64,000 nt of DNA, taken from the NCBI GenBank assembly GCA_009772935.1, contig WOUR01000039.1, positions 34,765-98,764 of the forward strand. The letters run 5' to 3'. The notes beneath the pieces are model-generated. The model was not told the origin of the DNA. It worked only from the letters and a program-made list of their open reading frames with translations, and searched no databases. Made by a program: the position numbers and the translations under genes. Numbering within the stretch: position 1 is the stretch's first letter; the number at the start of each line of letters is the position of its first letter. The DNA is from Rhodospirillaceae bacterium (GTDB lineage: Bacteria; Pseudomonadota; Alphaproteobacteria; Reyranellales; Reyranellaceae). Positions 25,122 through 33,995 of this stretch are shown here, in pieces.

Positions 25122-26027
25122 CTATTGCACGAAATCGGCCCAGTTCGGGATCGGTCGCTGCGCGAACGGCACCTTCCAGCGATGGCAGTTCGACCGGTCG
25201 ATCAGCTCCGCCGGCACCATGATCTCGGACGGCACCGGCTGGCCGGCGAGATGCCGCAACACGGCCTGGGTGGCGATGGCCGCAATATTGAAGGCGCTGA
25301 AATCGACGCTCGCCAGCATGGCGCCGCGCTCGATGTGCTCGATGGCGGCGGGAAGGCCGTTGATGCCGACGACGGTCGCGGTCCGCCCGGCCTCCTGCAG
25401 CGCGCTCAGCGCCCCGAACGCCATGACGTCGTTGGCCGTCCACACGCCGTCAATCTGCGGATGGGCCTCCAGCAGCCCTTTCATCGCCTTCCGGGCCGGG
25501 GCCTCCTGGAGATAGCCGATCCTCGATCCCACCAGCTCGATCCCCGGACTTTCCGCCAACGCCCGCATCAGCCCCTCGGTCCGGTCGCGCGCGGTGCGGG
25601 CGCCCGGTGTGCCGTCCAGCGCCACGACCTTCCCCGTACCGCCCAGACCCTGGAACAGGGCACGGGCGATCGTCTCGCCCACCCCGACATCGTCCGAGCC
25701 CACGAACGTCAGGACCGGTACGTTCATGCGGTTGATGAACACCGCCACGGGGAGTCCGGCCGCGGAGATCCGCGCCACATCCTCCTCCATCGCGACATCG
25801 TCGGTCGGGTTGAACAGGACCGCATCCGGCCGCGCCGCCAGCGCCTCGGTCACCAGCGCTTTCTGTTCAGCTACATGGTCGGGCGTCCCCGGCACATAGT
25901 GCACCGTACGGGCTCCCGCCGCGGCCGCGATCCGGTCGGTGGCAAGCCGGGCGGCATCGTAGGCGGGATTCACACGGTTCTTGGTGAAAACCGCGAGGGT
26001 GACCGGTTGGCGCGAAGGGTCGTTCAT
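25122..26027 (-). CDS. Type I periplasmic-binding-like (RbsB-type) protein lacking a signal peptide
   Basis: The 301-residue product has the sugar-binding-protein fold: VTLAVFTKNRVNPAYDAARLATDRIAAAAG, DAVLFNPTDDVAMEEDVARI, GIPVAVFINR-type strand, VWTANDVMAFGALSALQEAG and GINGLPAAIEHI. It resembles ABC-transporter ribose or inositol binding proteins. The N-terminus goes directly into the first beta strand with no hydrophobic signal, no in-frame upstream start adds one, and no permease or ATPase gene is adjacent. It may be a cytosolic ligand sensor or part of a scattered transporter. It lies 11 bases before the ComEA-like gene on the same strand. Confidence 0.75.
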   Translation of the reverse strand: MNDPSRQPVTLAVFTKNRVNPAYDAARLATDRIAAAAGARTVHYVPGTPDHVAEQKALVTEALAARPDAVLFNPTDDVAMEEDVARISAAGLPVAVFINRMNVPVLTFVGSDDVGVGETIARALFQGLGGTGKVVALDGTPGARTARDRTEGLMRALAESPGIELVGSRIGYLQEAPARKAMKGLLEAHPQIDGVWTANDVMAFGALSALQEAGRTATVVGINGLPAAIEHIERGAMLASVDFSAFNIAAIATQAVLRHLAGQPVPSEIMVPAELIDRSNCHRWKVPFAQRPIPNWADFVQ

Positions 26028-26070
26028 GGGCCTACTTTAGGCCATCGCCGCCCTGTAGTATCCGCCCGCC

Positions 26071-28863
26071 ATGGCCCAACCCTACGACGAGATCCCGGAC
26101 CGCCGCGCCATCGTGCGCCGCCGCACCCTCGAGGCGGCCCTCGCCCATCTGGTCGAGGACCTGCCGGACGGGGGCGAGCCGCCACGCCCGCCGGTGCTCG
26201 CCCTGTTGCGCGATGCCCTGACCAAAGGCCGGGCCGAGATCCGCCGCCGCTTCGAGGAGCCGGGCCCGCTCAAGAACGACGGGCCGGCGGTGCTGGCCGC
26301 GACCTCCTACCTGATGGACCAGATCATCCGGGTCCTGTTCGACTTCGCCGATCAGCACGCCTATCCCGCGGCCAACCCAAGCGCCGCGGAGCGATTGGGC
26401 GTGGTCGCGACCGGCGGCTACGGCCGCGGCGAACTGGCGCCGCTGTCCGACATCGATCTCCTGTTCCTGCGCCCCTACAAGCAGACACCGCGCGGCGAGC
26501 AGATTGTCGAGTTCATGCTCTATCTGCTGTGGGACCTCGGCCTCAAGGTCGGCCACGCGACCCGCACGGTCGACGAAAGCCTGCGCTACGCCGAGCGCGA
26601 CCAGACGATCCGCACCGCGCTGCTGGAAGCGCGCTACCTGTGGGGCGACCGCGCTTTGTTCGACGAGCTTCAGCGCGGCTTCGCGCAGAAGTTCTACACC
26701 GGTGACGGCCGCGACTTCGTCGATGCCAAGCTGGCGGAGCGCGACCAGCGCCACCAGCGCATGGGCGATTCGCGCTACGTCGTCGAGCCCAACGTCAAGG
26801 AAGGCAAGGGCGGGCTGCGCGACCTGCACCTGCTCTTCTGGATCGCCAAGTATCTCTACCGGGTGAGCGAGCCCGGCGAGCTGGTCGCCAAGGGCGTGCT
26901 CACGCGCGAGGAGGCGCGGCATTTCGAGCGGGCCGAGCGCTTCTTCTCAACCGTGCGCTGTCACATCCACTACCTGACGGGCCGTGCCGATGATCGTCTC
27001 TCGTTCGATCTTCAACGCGAGATCGCGACCCGCCTCGGCTACCAGGACCGGCCGGGCAGCCGCGGCGTCGAGCGCTTCACCAAGCACTATTATCTCCACG
27101 CCAAGACGGTGGGCGACCTGACGCGGATATTCGTGGCCGCCCTCGAGGACAGCCGCCGCCGCAAGCCCAAGCTCGCCGCGCTGTGGCAGAGCCTGCGACC
27201 GCGGGAGCTCGAAGGCTTCCGCCTCGACGGCGAGCGCCTGGCCGTCGCCTCGCCCGACTCCTTCACCAAGGATCCCGTGGCGATCCTGCGACTCTTCCAC
27301 GTCGCACAAGAGAACGATCTAGACATCCATCCGGCGACCCTGCGGCTGATCACGCAGAACATCCGGCTGGTCGACAGGCTTCGCAACGACCCGGAAGCCA
27401 ATCGTCTCTTCATGGAGATGCTGACGTCGCGCCACGATCCCGAGACGACGTTGCGGCGCCTCAACGAAGCCGGCGTGTTCGGCCGCTTCGTGCCCGATTT
27501 CGGCAGGGTCGTCGCCCAGACGCAGCACGACATGTATCACACCTACACGGTCGACGAGCACACGATCCGCGCCATCGGCATCCTCTCCAAGATCGAATCG
27601 GGCGCGCTCAAGGAAGACCATCCGCTGTCGGCCGACGTGGTGCACAAGATCCTGTCGCGGCCCGTCCTCTATCTCGCGGTGCTGCTGCACGACATCGCCA
27701 AGGGCCGCGGCGGTGATCATTCCGTCCTGGGCGCCGACGTGGCGATGCAGCTCGGACCTCGCCTCGGCCTCAGTGCCGCCGAAACCGAAACCGTGGCCTG
27801 GCTGGTGCGCTATCACCTCGCCATGTCGGCCACGTCCTTCCAGCGCGACCTGATGGACCCCAAGACCATCGAGACCTTCGCGGCTCTCATCCAGTCGCCC
27901 GAGCGTCTGCGCCTGCTGCTGGTCCTGACCGTGTGCGACATCCGCGCCGTGGGCCCGAACGTGTGGAACAACTGGAAGGCCGCGCTGCTGCGCCAGCTCT
28001 ACAATGCGACGGAGCAGGTTCTGTCGGGCGGCACGCTGAGCGGTGGCCGCGCCGAGCGCATCAAGCACATCCAGGGCGAGGTCGCGAAGCGACTGCCGGG
28101 CTGGAGCGAGGCCGACAAGGAAGCGCATTTCGCCCGCGGCTACGCCTCCTATTGGCTGTCCTTCCCGATCGAGACGCTGGTCCGCCAGGCCGAACTGGTG
28201 CGGGACGCGGAACGGGGCAAGCAGCCGCTCGCCATCGAGCACAGGGTCGACGAAGAGCGTTCGGTGACCGAGGTCACGATCTACACGCTCGACACGCACG
28301 GCCTGTTCGCCCGATTGGCCGGCGCCATGGCGATCAGCGGCGCCAATATCGTCGACGCCAAGATCTTCACCCTGGCCAACGGCATGGCGCTCGACGTGTT
28401 CTGGATTCAGGACCTCGAGGGCAAGCCGTTCGACGGGCCGCAGCGGCTGGCACGGCTGGCGGCGCGCGTCGAACTGGCGCTGTCCAACCGTCTCGACATC
28501 CAGCGCGAACTGGACAGCCAGCGCGGCTCGTGGCCCAAGCGCGACCGCGTCTTCACCGTCGAGCCGCGGGTGCTGATCGACAACAACGCCTCCGACGCTT
28601 TCACCGTGATCGAGGTCAACGGCCGCGACCGGCCGGGCTTCCTGCATGTCGTCACGCGCGCGCTGACGCGCCTCAACCTGCAGATCGCCACCGCACACGT
28701 CACGACCTACGGTGAGCGCGCGGTCGACGTCTTCTACATCAAGGACCTGTTCGGCCTGAAGGTCGTGCACCCTGACAAGCTGAAGCAGATCTCGGCGGCC
28801 GTCGAAGCTGCCATCCGCGACTTCGACTCCCGCTTCGATCCGGTTCCGAAGGCCGCGGAGTAG
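26071..28863 (+). CDS. glnD: Bifunctional PII uridylyltransferase / uridylyl-removing enzyme
   Basis: GlnD senses glutamine and adds or removes UMP from PII proteins to control nitrogen metabolism. The 930 residues show the nucleotidyltransferase motif GGYGRGELAPLSDIDLLFL (about 111-130), a GlnD-specific helical region with VEPNVKEGKGGLRDL, the HD hydrolase domain with LLHDIAKGRGGDHSVLG (about 543-560), and two C-terminal ACT domains starting near 735 and 845 that bind glutamine. The start codon ATG 26071 has a weak ribosome-binding site. The gene stands alone, divergent from the binding-protein gene. Confidence 0.96.
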   Translation: MAQPYDEIPDRRAIVRRRTLEAALAHLVEDLPDGGEPPRPPVLALLRDALTKGRAEIRRRFEEPGPLKNDGPAVLAATSYLMDQIIRVLFDFADQHAYPAANPSAAERLGVVATGGYGRGELAPLSDIDLLFLRPYKQTPRGEQIVEFMLYLLWDLGLKVGHATRTVDESLRYAERDQTIRTALLEARYLWGDRALFDELQRGFAQKFYTGDGRDFVDAKLAERDQRHQRMGDSRYVVEPNVKEGKGGLRDLHLLFWIAKYLYRVSEPGELVAKGVLTREEARHFERAERFFSTVRCHIHYLTGRADDRLSFDLQREIATRLGYQDRPGSRGVERFTKHYYLHAKTVGDLTRIFVAALEDSRRRKPKLAALWQSLRPRELEGFRLDGERLAVASPDSFTKDPVAILRLFHVAQENDLDIHPATLRLITQNIRLVDRLRNDPEANRLFMEMLTSRHDPETTLRRLNEAGVFGRFVPDFGRVVAQTQHDMYHTYTVDEHTIRAIGILSKIESGALKEDHPLSADVVHKILSRPVLYLAVLLHDIAKGRGGDHSVLGADVAMQLGPRLGLSAAETETVAWLVRYHLAMSATSFQRDLMDPKTIETFAALIQSPERLRLLLVLTVCDIRAVGPNVWNNWKAALLRQLYNATEQVLSGGTLSGGRAERIKHIQGEVAKRLPGWSEADKEAHFARGYASYWLSFPIETLVRQAELVRDAERGKQPLAIEHRVDEERSVTEVTIYTLDTHGLFARLAGAMAISGANIVDAKIFTLANGMALDVFWIQDLEGKPFDGPQRLARLAARVELALSNRLDIQRELDSQRGSWPKRDRVFTVEPRVLIDNNASDAFTVIEVNGRDRPGFLHVVTRALTRLNLQIATAHVTTYGERAVDVFYIKDLFGLKVVHPDKLKQISAAVEAAIRDFDSRFDPVPKAAE

Positions 28864-28885
28864 CGCTGGGGGAGCGCCCTCAGCC

Positions 28886-29866
28886 TCATTCAGGCTTGAA
28901 GTTGGCTTCCTTCAGCAGGGCGGTGTTGGTTTCTACTTCCGCCTTGATGAAGGCGGCGAATTCCTTCGGGCCACGGGCGGTCGGGACGATGCCCAGCGAT
29001 GTCGTCTTCTCGATGAAACCCTTGTCGTTCGAAACCGCGGCCATGCCGGCGGCCAGCTTGTTCACGACCGGCTCGGGCGTGTCCTTGGGCGCCCACACGC
29101 CGTACCAGGAGCTGAGGTTGAAATCCTTGAGACCAACTTCGGCGGATGTCGGGATGTTCGGCGCGAGAGAGGTGCGTTCCTTGGACGTCACGAACAGGCC
29201 CTTAGCGCGGCCCGACGTCGCGAGCGGCAGCAGAGCCGTCCAGGGATCCATGAAGAACTGGACGCTGCCCCCCATGAGGTCGGTATTGGCCGGCGCCGTG
29301 CCCTTGTAGAGGATCTGGTCGAGCGGAATGCCGATGCGCTTCAGCCACGCCAGGGTGGCGATGTGGCCGGCGGATCCGCCAGAGGAGATCGCCACGAAGA
29401 ACTTCTTGGGATCATTGGCGACCGCCGCCATGACGGTCGCATAATCGGTACCGGGCACATTGTTGTTGGCGAGCATCACCAGCGGCGCCTCGCCGGCCTG
29501 CGCGATCGGCCGGAAATCCGTCTGCGGGTCGTAGGGGCAGGAGGGGACAACCGTCTTGCCCAGGACGAACAGGCTGGCATTGAACAGGATGGTATAGCCG
29601 TCCGGTTCGGCGCGCCGGACCATCTCGGAGCCGATGGTGCCGGAAGCGCCGCCGACATTCTGGATGACGATCTGCTGGCCGAGCTTCTCCGACAGGAACT
29701 GTGCGGTGATGCGCCCGAGCCCGTCCGTGCCGCCGCCGGGCGGATAGGGCACAATCATCTTCAGCGGCTTGCTCGGATAATCCTGGGCGAGGGCGGAACC
29801 GATGGACGGAGCGGCGAGAAACGATGCGCCCGCGGCGCCGAGCACGATCCTACGACGGAGTTTCAT
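28886..29866 (-). CDS. Tripartite tricarboxylate (Bug family) substrate-binding protein
   Basis: Bug proteins are extracytoplasmic binding proteins for carboxylates and other small acids. The 326-residue product has a likely Tat signal (MKLRRRIVLGAAGASFLAAP), then the family hallmark YPSKPLKMIVPYPPGGGTDGLGR, GGASGTIGSEMVRRAEPDGYTIL and DFRPIAQ. Met at 29866 is chosen because it places the signal at the N-terminus. No TctA/TctB membrane genes are adjacent; such orphan binding proteins are frequent in some alpha- and betaproteobacteria. Confidence 0.92.
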   Translation of the reverse strand: MKLRRRIVLGAAGASFLAAPSIGSALAQDYPSKPLKMIVPYPPGGGTDGLGRITAQFLSEKLGQQIVIQNVGGASGTIGSEMVRRAEPDGYTILFNASLFVLGKTVVPSCPYDPQTDFRPIAQAGEAPLVMLANNNVPGTDYATVMAAVANDPKKFFVAISSGGSAGHIATLAWLKRIGIPLDQILYKGTAPANTDLMGGSVQFFMDPWTALLPLATSGRAKGLFVTSKERTSLAPNIPTSAEVGLKDFNLSSWYGVWAPKDTPEPVVNKLAAGMAAVSNDKGFIEKTTSLGIVPTARGPKEFAAFIKAEVETNTALLKEANFKPE

Positions 29867-29877
29867 GAAAGACTGCC

Positions 29878-30285
29878 TCAGGGTTGCACGACGACGGAAG
29901 ATGCACACAGTGTGCCATGTTCCGTCTCGCAAATCGTCCGCGATACCCGTCTTTCGCTGACTTCCCCGCAGGGAACACCGAGGGCCAGGGATGTGTCGAG
30001 ATGCTGCCGGAGCATTGCGCGAGCCCCCGGGGCGATGGGAGCCGGCGCGCCCTCGCGATAGGCTGACTTCAGTTCGATGGTACGCTGGCGACCGTCGCGC
30101 AGGGCGAGCACGACATCGACCTGAAGATAATTGATCGTCTCCCCCGACTTGTTCTCGACCACCAGGCTCGGCACGCAGTTGCCGAAGACGTTGGAATCGC
30201 TGCCGCGCGTCACGGCGATACCGTTGGCGGCAAGCGCCGACGTCGACGCGAGAACCCCACCCAACGCCATCCAGGCTGCCTTCAT
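29878..30285 (-). CDS. Small secreted protein of unknown function
   Basis: The 135-residue product has a clear Sec signal (MKAAWMALGGVLASTSALAAN). The mature part contains a beta-rich stretch (CVPSLVVENKSGETINYLQVDVVL) and four cysteines that could form two disulfides in the periplasm. I do not recognise the family. It lies 11 bases upstream of the Bug-type gene on the same strand and may share a transcript with it. Confidence 0.65.
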   Translation of the reverse strand: MKAAWMALGGVLASTSALAANGIAVTRGSDSNVFGNCVPSLVVENKSGETINYLQVDVVLALRDGRQRTIELKSAYREGAPAPIAPGARAMLRQHLDTSLALGVPCGEVSERRVSRTICETEHGTLCASSVVVQP

Positions 30286-30307
30286 GGTCGCCTCCTGCTT
30301 GGTTTTC

Positions 30308-31141
30308 CTACGGCGTCTGAAGCCTCTGCTCCCGGCGGGTCGCCAGCATCTGCAGGATCGCCGCCGCGGTCTCCTCGATCGAGCGGCGGGTCACGTCGAT
30401 GGTTGCCCATTTGCGGCGGGCATAGAGTCGGCGGGCATCCTGGATCTCGCCCTGCACGGTATCCATGTCGGTATAATCCGTCTCGGTGTCCTGCTGCATG
30501 AGCCGCAGGCGGTTGACGCGGATCTGCACCAACCGTTCGGGATCGGTGATCAGGCCGACGATCAGCGGCCGCTTCGCCTCCTCCAATTCCACCGGCGGCG
30601 GCACCATTGGCACCAGCGGCACGTTCGCCGCCCGCACGCCGCGGTTGGCCAAATATACACAGGTCGGCGTCTTCGAGGTGCGCGAGGGACCGACCAGGAT
30701 GACGTCCGCATCGTCGAGGTCGTGTGTCGACTGGCCGTCGTCATGCGCCAGCGTGTAGTGCATCGCGTCGATGCGGTCGAAATAGCCTTCATCGAGCTGA
30801 TGCTGACGGCCCGGCCACTGTTCGCTCTTGGAATGGAAATGCACCGCCAGAACGCTCATCGCCTGGTCGAGCACGCCGACACAGGGAAGCTGCAGCCGGC
30901 GGCAGTGATCGCGCACCACGTCGCGCAGCTCGGGATCGACCAGCGTATAGAGGACCGGACCGCGGTCGCGCTCAACGGCCTGCATCACCTTTTCCATCTG
31001 CGCCGGCGACCGCACCAGCGACCAGACATGCTCCTGGACGAAGATGCCCTCATATTGGACGAGGCAGGCGCGCGCGACGCTCGAGACGGTCTCGCCGGTC
31101 GAATCGGACACGAGATGGACGTGGAAGTTACGGTTGGCCAC
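30308..31141 (-). CDS. Pyruvate, phosphate dikinase / PEP synthase regulatory protein (PPSR, DUF299)
   Basis: This bifunctional enzyme phosphorylates (ADP-dependent) and dephosphorylates PPDK or PEP synthase to switch gluconeogenic flux. The 277-residue product starts at a GTG (MANRNFHVHLVSDSTGETV) and carries the P-loop-like VGPSRTSKTPTCVYLANRG motif near residue 145. The ARRLYARRKWATIDVTRRSIEETAAAIL C-terminus is typical of the family. The start at 31141 matches the conserved N-terminus; a longer frame upstream is non-conserved. It is divergent from hemE, a conserved arrangement in alphaproteobacteria. Confidence 0.92.
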   Translation of the reverse strand: MANRNFHVHLVSDSTGETVSSVARACLVQYEGIFVQEHVWSLVRSPAQMEKVMQAVERDRGPVLYTLVDPELRDVVRDHCRRLQLPCVGVLDQAMSVLAVHFHSKSEQWPGRQHQLDEGYFDRIDAMHYTLAHDDGQSTHDLDDADVILVGPSRTSKTPTCVYLANRGVRAANVPLVPMVPPPVELEEAKRPLIVGLITDPERLVQIRVNRLRLMQQDTETDYTDMDTVQGEIQDARRLYARRKWATIDVTRRSIEETAAAILQMLATRREQRLQTP

Positions 31142-31462
31142 GGCCCGTTCTACCCCACAGGGAGGCCGGGAGAAACGCGGGATTGGTCGGGGCATTTCGG
31201 GGACAAGCGGCGCCTCGATCCGAAGCACGCGGATTCGGGACCCGACTCGCCCGGCCCATCCATTTAATCGTCCCCTGCGTACAGTTCGGGACGAATGGCC
31301 TGCGAGTCGTGAATCCCGCACGGGAGCGCCGAAAAACCGGCCCTCATGCTCCACAGGCAGCTGGGGAGAAATGACGAATAGGGCGCATCCCCAGATGCCA
31401 CAGGCCCTACTACTGCTACTACCTATTATGAATAGAGTAGAAGGAAGCATGAGGGACAGAGT
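31142..31462. other. Divergent intergenic region between the PPDK regulator and hemE
   Basis: This 321-base region holds the start signals for two divergent transcripts. Around 31408-31440 it contains an AT-rich tract with CTACTACTGCTACTAC and TATTAT, a possible -10 region for hemE. No RNA gene or convincing ORF is seen. Confidence 0.4.
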
Positions 31463-32503
31463 GTGAGCGGCGGTAAATTCCTGGAGACACTGGCCGGAAC
31501 GAGACATCCGACGCCGCCGATCTGGCTGATGCGCCAGGCCGGACGGTATCTGCCGGAGTATCGTGCCGTGCGGTCGACGACGCGCTCCTTCCTCGAATTC
31601 TGCTACACGCCGGACAAGGCGGTCGAGGTGACCTTGCAGCCGATCCGGCGGTTCGACCTCGATGCGGCGATCATCTTCTCGGACATCCTGGTCGTGCCCG
31701 ATGCGCTGGGCCAGAAGGTCTGGTTCGCGGAAGGCGAGGGACCGAAGCTCGAGGCGCTGACCGATCCATCACAGTTCGGTCGGCTGTCACGGGCACGCCT
31801 GCAGGAGCACCTGTCGCCGGTCTACGAGGCGATCCGACGGACACGTGCCGAGTTGCCGAAGGACAAGGCGCTGCTGGGATTCGCCGGCGCCCCCTTCACG
31901 CTGGCCTGCTACATGATCGAAGGCAGCGGCAGCAAGGATTTCGCCAAGGTGAAGAAATGGGCCTATGCCCATCCGGAATCTTTCAAGCTGCTGATCGATC
32001 TCCTCATCGAGGCGGTGGTCGATCACCTCGGCCACCAGGTCGAGGCCGGTGTCGATGCCGTCCAGCTCTTCGACTCCTGGGCCGGCGTCCTGCCGGAAGA
32101 ACAGCTCTTCCATTGGTCGCTCGATCCCATGGTCCGGATCGCCAAGGCCTTGCGCGAGCGTCATCCCGGCGTGCCGGTGATCGCCTTTCCGCGCGCGGTC
32201 GGTCCCGCCGTCCTGATGTACCGCCTGCCCGAGACCTTCAGCGCCCTGTCCCTCGACACCGGACTCGGCGCGCATTGGGCGGCGAAGGAAATCCAGCCGC
32301 ACATCCCAGTGCAGGGTAATCTCGACCCGATCATGCTGGTGGCCGGCGGCGAGGCGATGGAGCGCGAGGCAACCCGCATTCTCGAGAAGCTCGGGCACGG
32401 CTCGTTCGTGTTCAACCTCGGCCATGGCGTGGTGCCGCAGACACCACCCGACAATGTCGCGCGCCTGGTCGAGATCGTGCGCAACTGGAAACCGGGATCA
32501 TGA
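31463..32503 (+). CDS. hemE: Uroporphyrinogen decarboxylase
   Basis: HemE converts uroporphyrinogen III to coproporphyrinogen III in heme synthesis. The 346-residue protein has PPIWLMRQAGRYLPEYRAVR near the N-terminus with the substrate-binding Arg residues, AIIFSDILVVPDALG, FAGAPFTLACYMIEG and the C-terminal FNLGHGVVPQTPPDNV. The GTG start follows GAGGGAC. It heads a hemE-hemH-hemJ operon. Confidence 0.96.
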   Translation: MSGGKFLETLAGTRHPTPPIWLMRQAGRYLPEYRAVRSTTRSFLEFCYTPDKAVEVTLQPIRRFDLDAAIIFSDILVVPDALGQKVWFAEGEGPKLEALTDPSQFGRLSRARLQEHLSPVYEAIRRTRAELPKDKALLGFAGAPFTLACYMIEGSGSKDFAKVKKWAYAHPESFKLLIDLLIEAVVDHLGHQVEAGVDAVQLFDSWAGVLPEEQLFHWSLDPMVRIAKALRERHPGVPVIAFPRAVGPAVLMYRLPETFSALSLDTGLGAHWAAKEIQPHIPVQGNLDPIMLVAGGEAMEREATRILEKLGHGSFVFNLGHGVVPQTPPDNVARLVEIVRNWKPGS

Positions 32504-32538
32504 TCCTTCCCATTTGAACGGGGGAGGAGGAAGAAAAC

Positions 32539-33570
32539 ATGAAAGTCGCCATCGTCCTGTTCAATCTCGGCGGCCCGGATTCACCCGAAGCCGTGCAGCC
32601 ATTCCTGCGCAACCTGTTCAGCGATCCGGCGATCATCTCGCTGCCGTCCTTCTTGCGGCTGCCGCTGGCGCGCTTCATCTCCGGCCGCCGCGCCGCCAAG
32701 GCGCAGGCGATCTACGCGCAGATCGGTGGCAGTTCGCCGATCCTCGGCCAGACCGAAGCCCAGGCCCGCGCGCTCGAGGAGGCGCTGGGGCCGGAGCATG
32801 AGTGGCGCGGCTATGTCTGCATGCGTTATTGGCATCCGATGACCGAGGCGGTCGTGCGATCGGTCAAGCGCTTCGCACCCGATCGGATCGTGCTGCTGCC
32901 GCTCTATCCGCAATTCTCCACCACGACGACGGCCTCGTCGGTGAAGGCCTGGAAGGAAGTGGCGGCTGCCGCGAAGCTCGCCGTGTCGACACAGACGGTC
33001 TGCTGCTATCCCGACGAGGACGGATTCGTTTCGGCGTCCGTCGATCTCGTGAAGCAGGGTCTCGCCCAGGCAGGCGATCGTCCCGTGCGCGTGCTGTTCT
33101 CAGCGCACGGGCTTCCGGAGAAGATCGTTAAGGCGGGCGATCCCTATCAGGCGCAGGTCGAGCGCAGCGCCAAGGCGATCGCCGAGCGCATCGGCGGTCT
33201 CGACTGGTCGGTCTGTTACCAGAGCCGGGTCGGTCCCCTGAAATGGATCGGCCCCTCGACCGACGCCGAGATCGAACGCGCCGGCCAGGACCGCAAGGCC
33301 GTGGTGCTGTATCCGCTGGCCTTCGTGTCCGAGCATTCTGAGACGCTGGTCGAGCTCGACATCGAATATCGCCATCTCAGCGAGAAGTGCGGCGTGCCGG
33401 CCTATGTGCGTGTGCCGACGGTGGGCACGCATCCCGCCTTCATCGGCGGCCTGGCCGACCGCGTGCGTGCGATCCTGGACGAACCGCAGGTCGCGATCTG
33501 CCATGGCGCGAAGTCGATGCCGTGCAACGGCAGCCATCGCGGTTGCCCGCTGATCGCCGGAGTGGTCTGA
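32539..33570 (+). CDS. hemH: Ferrochelatase
   Basis: HemH inserts Fe(II) into protoporphyrin IX. The 343-residue product starts MKVAIVLFNLGGPDSPEAVQPFLRN, has LLPLYPQFSTTTTAS, the catalytic His in VLFSAHGLPEKIVKAGDPY, CYQSRVGPLKWIGPSTD and the Glu-containing AFVSEHSETLVELDIEY. A GGGGGAGGAGG-like ribosome-binding site precedes the start. It lies 35 bases after hemE, and its stop overlaps the hemJ start. Confidence 0.96.
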   Translation: MKVAIVLFNLGGPDSPEAVQPFLRNLFSDPAIISLPSFLRLPLARFISGRRAAKAQAIYAQIGGSSPILGQTEAQARALEEALGPEHEWRGYVCMRYWHPMTEAVVRSVKRFAPDRIVLLPLYPQFSTTTTASSVKAWKEVAAAAKLAVSTQTVCCYPDEDGFVSASVDLVKQGLAQAGDRPVRVLFSAHGLPEKIVKAGDPYQAQVERSAKAIAERIGGLDWSVCYQSRVGPLKWIGPSTDAEIERAGQDRKAVVLYPLAFVSEHSETLVELDIEYRHLSEKCGVPAYVRVPTVGTHPAFIGGLADRVRAILDEPQVAICHGAKSMPCNGSHRGCPLIAGVV

Positions 33571-33995
33571 TGCTCTACGAAGTGCTGAAGGCGATGCACA
33601 TCATCTCGGTCATCGCCTGGATGGCCGGACTGCTCTACCTGCCGCGGCTGTTCGTCTATCACGCCGACGCCGAGACGGGCTCGGTGCAGAGCGAGACCTT
33701 CAAGACCATGGAGCGGCGCCTGCTGCGCGGCATCATGAACCCGGCGATGATCTCGACCTGGATCTTCGGCCTTCTGCTCACCTGGCAGGGCCAGTGGTGG
33801 CACTCGGGCTGGTGGCACGCCAAGTTCACCTTCGTCTGCGTCCTCACCGTGGTGCACCACCTGTACGGCCGATGGCGCAAGGACTTCGCGTCGGATCGAA
33901 ACGTCCGACCGGCCAATTACTATCGCTGGTGGAACGAGGTGCCGACCCTGCTGATGGTCGCCATCGTCTTCCTTGTGGTGCTCAAGCCCTTCTGA
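33570..33995 (+). CDS. hemJ: Protoporphyrinogen IX oxidase HemJ
   Basis: HemJ is a membrane oxidase that makes protoporphyrin IX, the substrate of HemH. The 141-residue protein has four hydrophobic helices and the family's conserved His in LKAMHIISVIAWMAGLLYLPRLFVYH, the Arg/Lys-containing FKTMERRLLRGIMNP and a central TWIFGLLL. The ATG overlaps the hemH stop by one base (TGATG). Its last 14 bases overlap the end of the convergent LysR gene. Confidence 0.93.
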   Translation: MLYEVLKAMHIISVIAWMAGLLYLPRLFVYHADAETGSVQSETFKTMERRLLRGIMNPAMISTWIFGLLLTWQGQWWHSGWWHAKFTFVCVLTVVHHLYGRWRKDFASDRNVRPANYYRWWNEVPTLLMVAIVFLVVLKPF

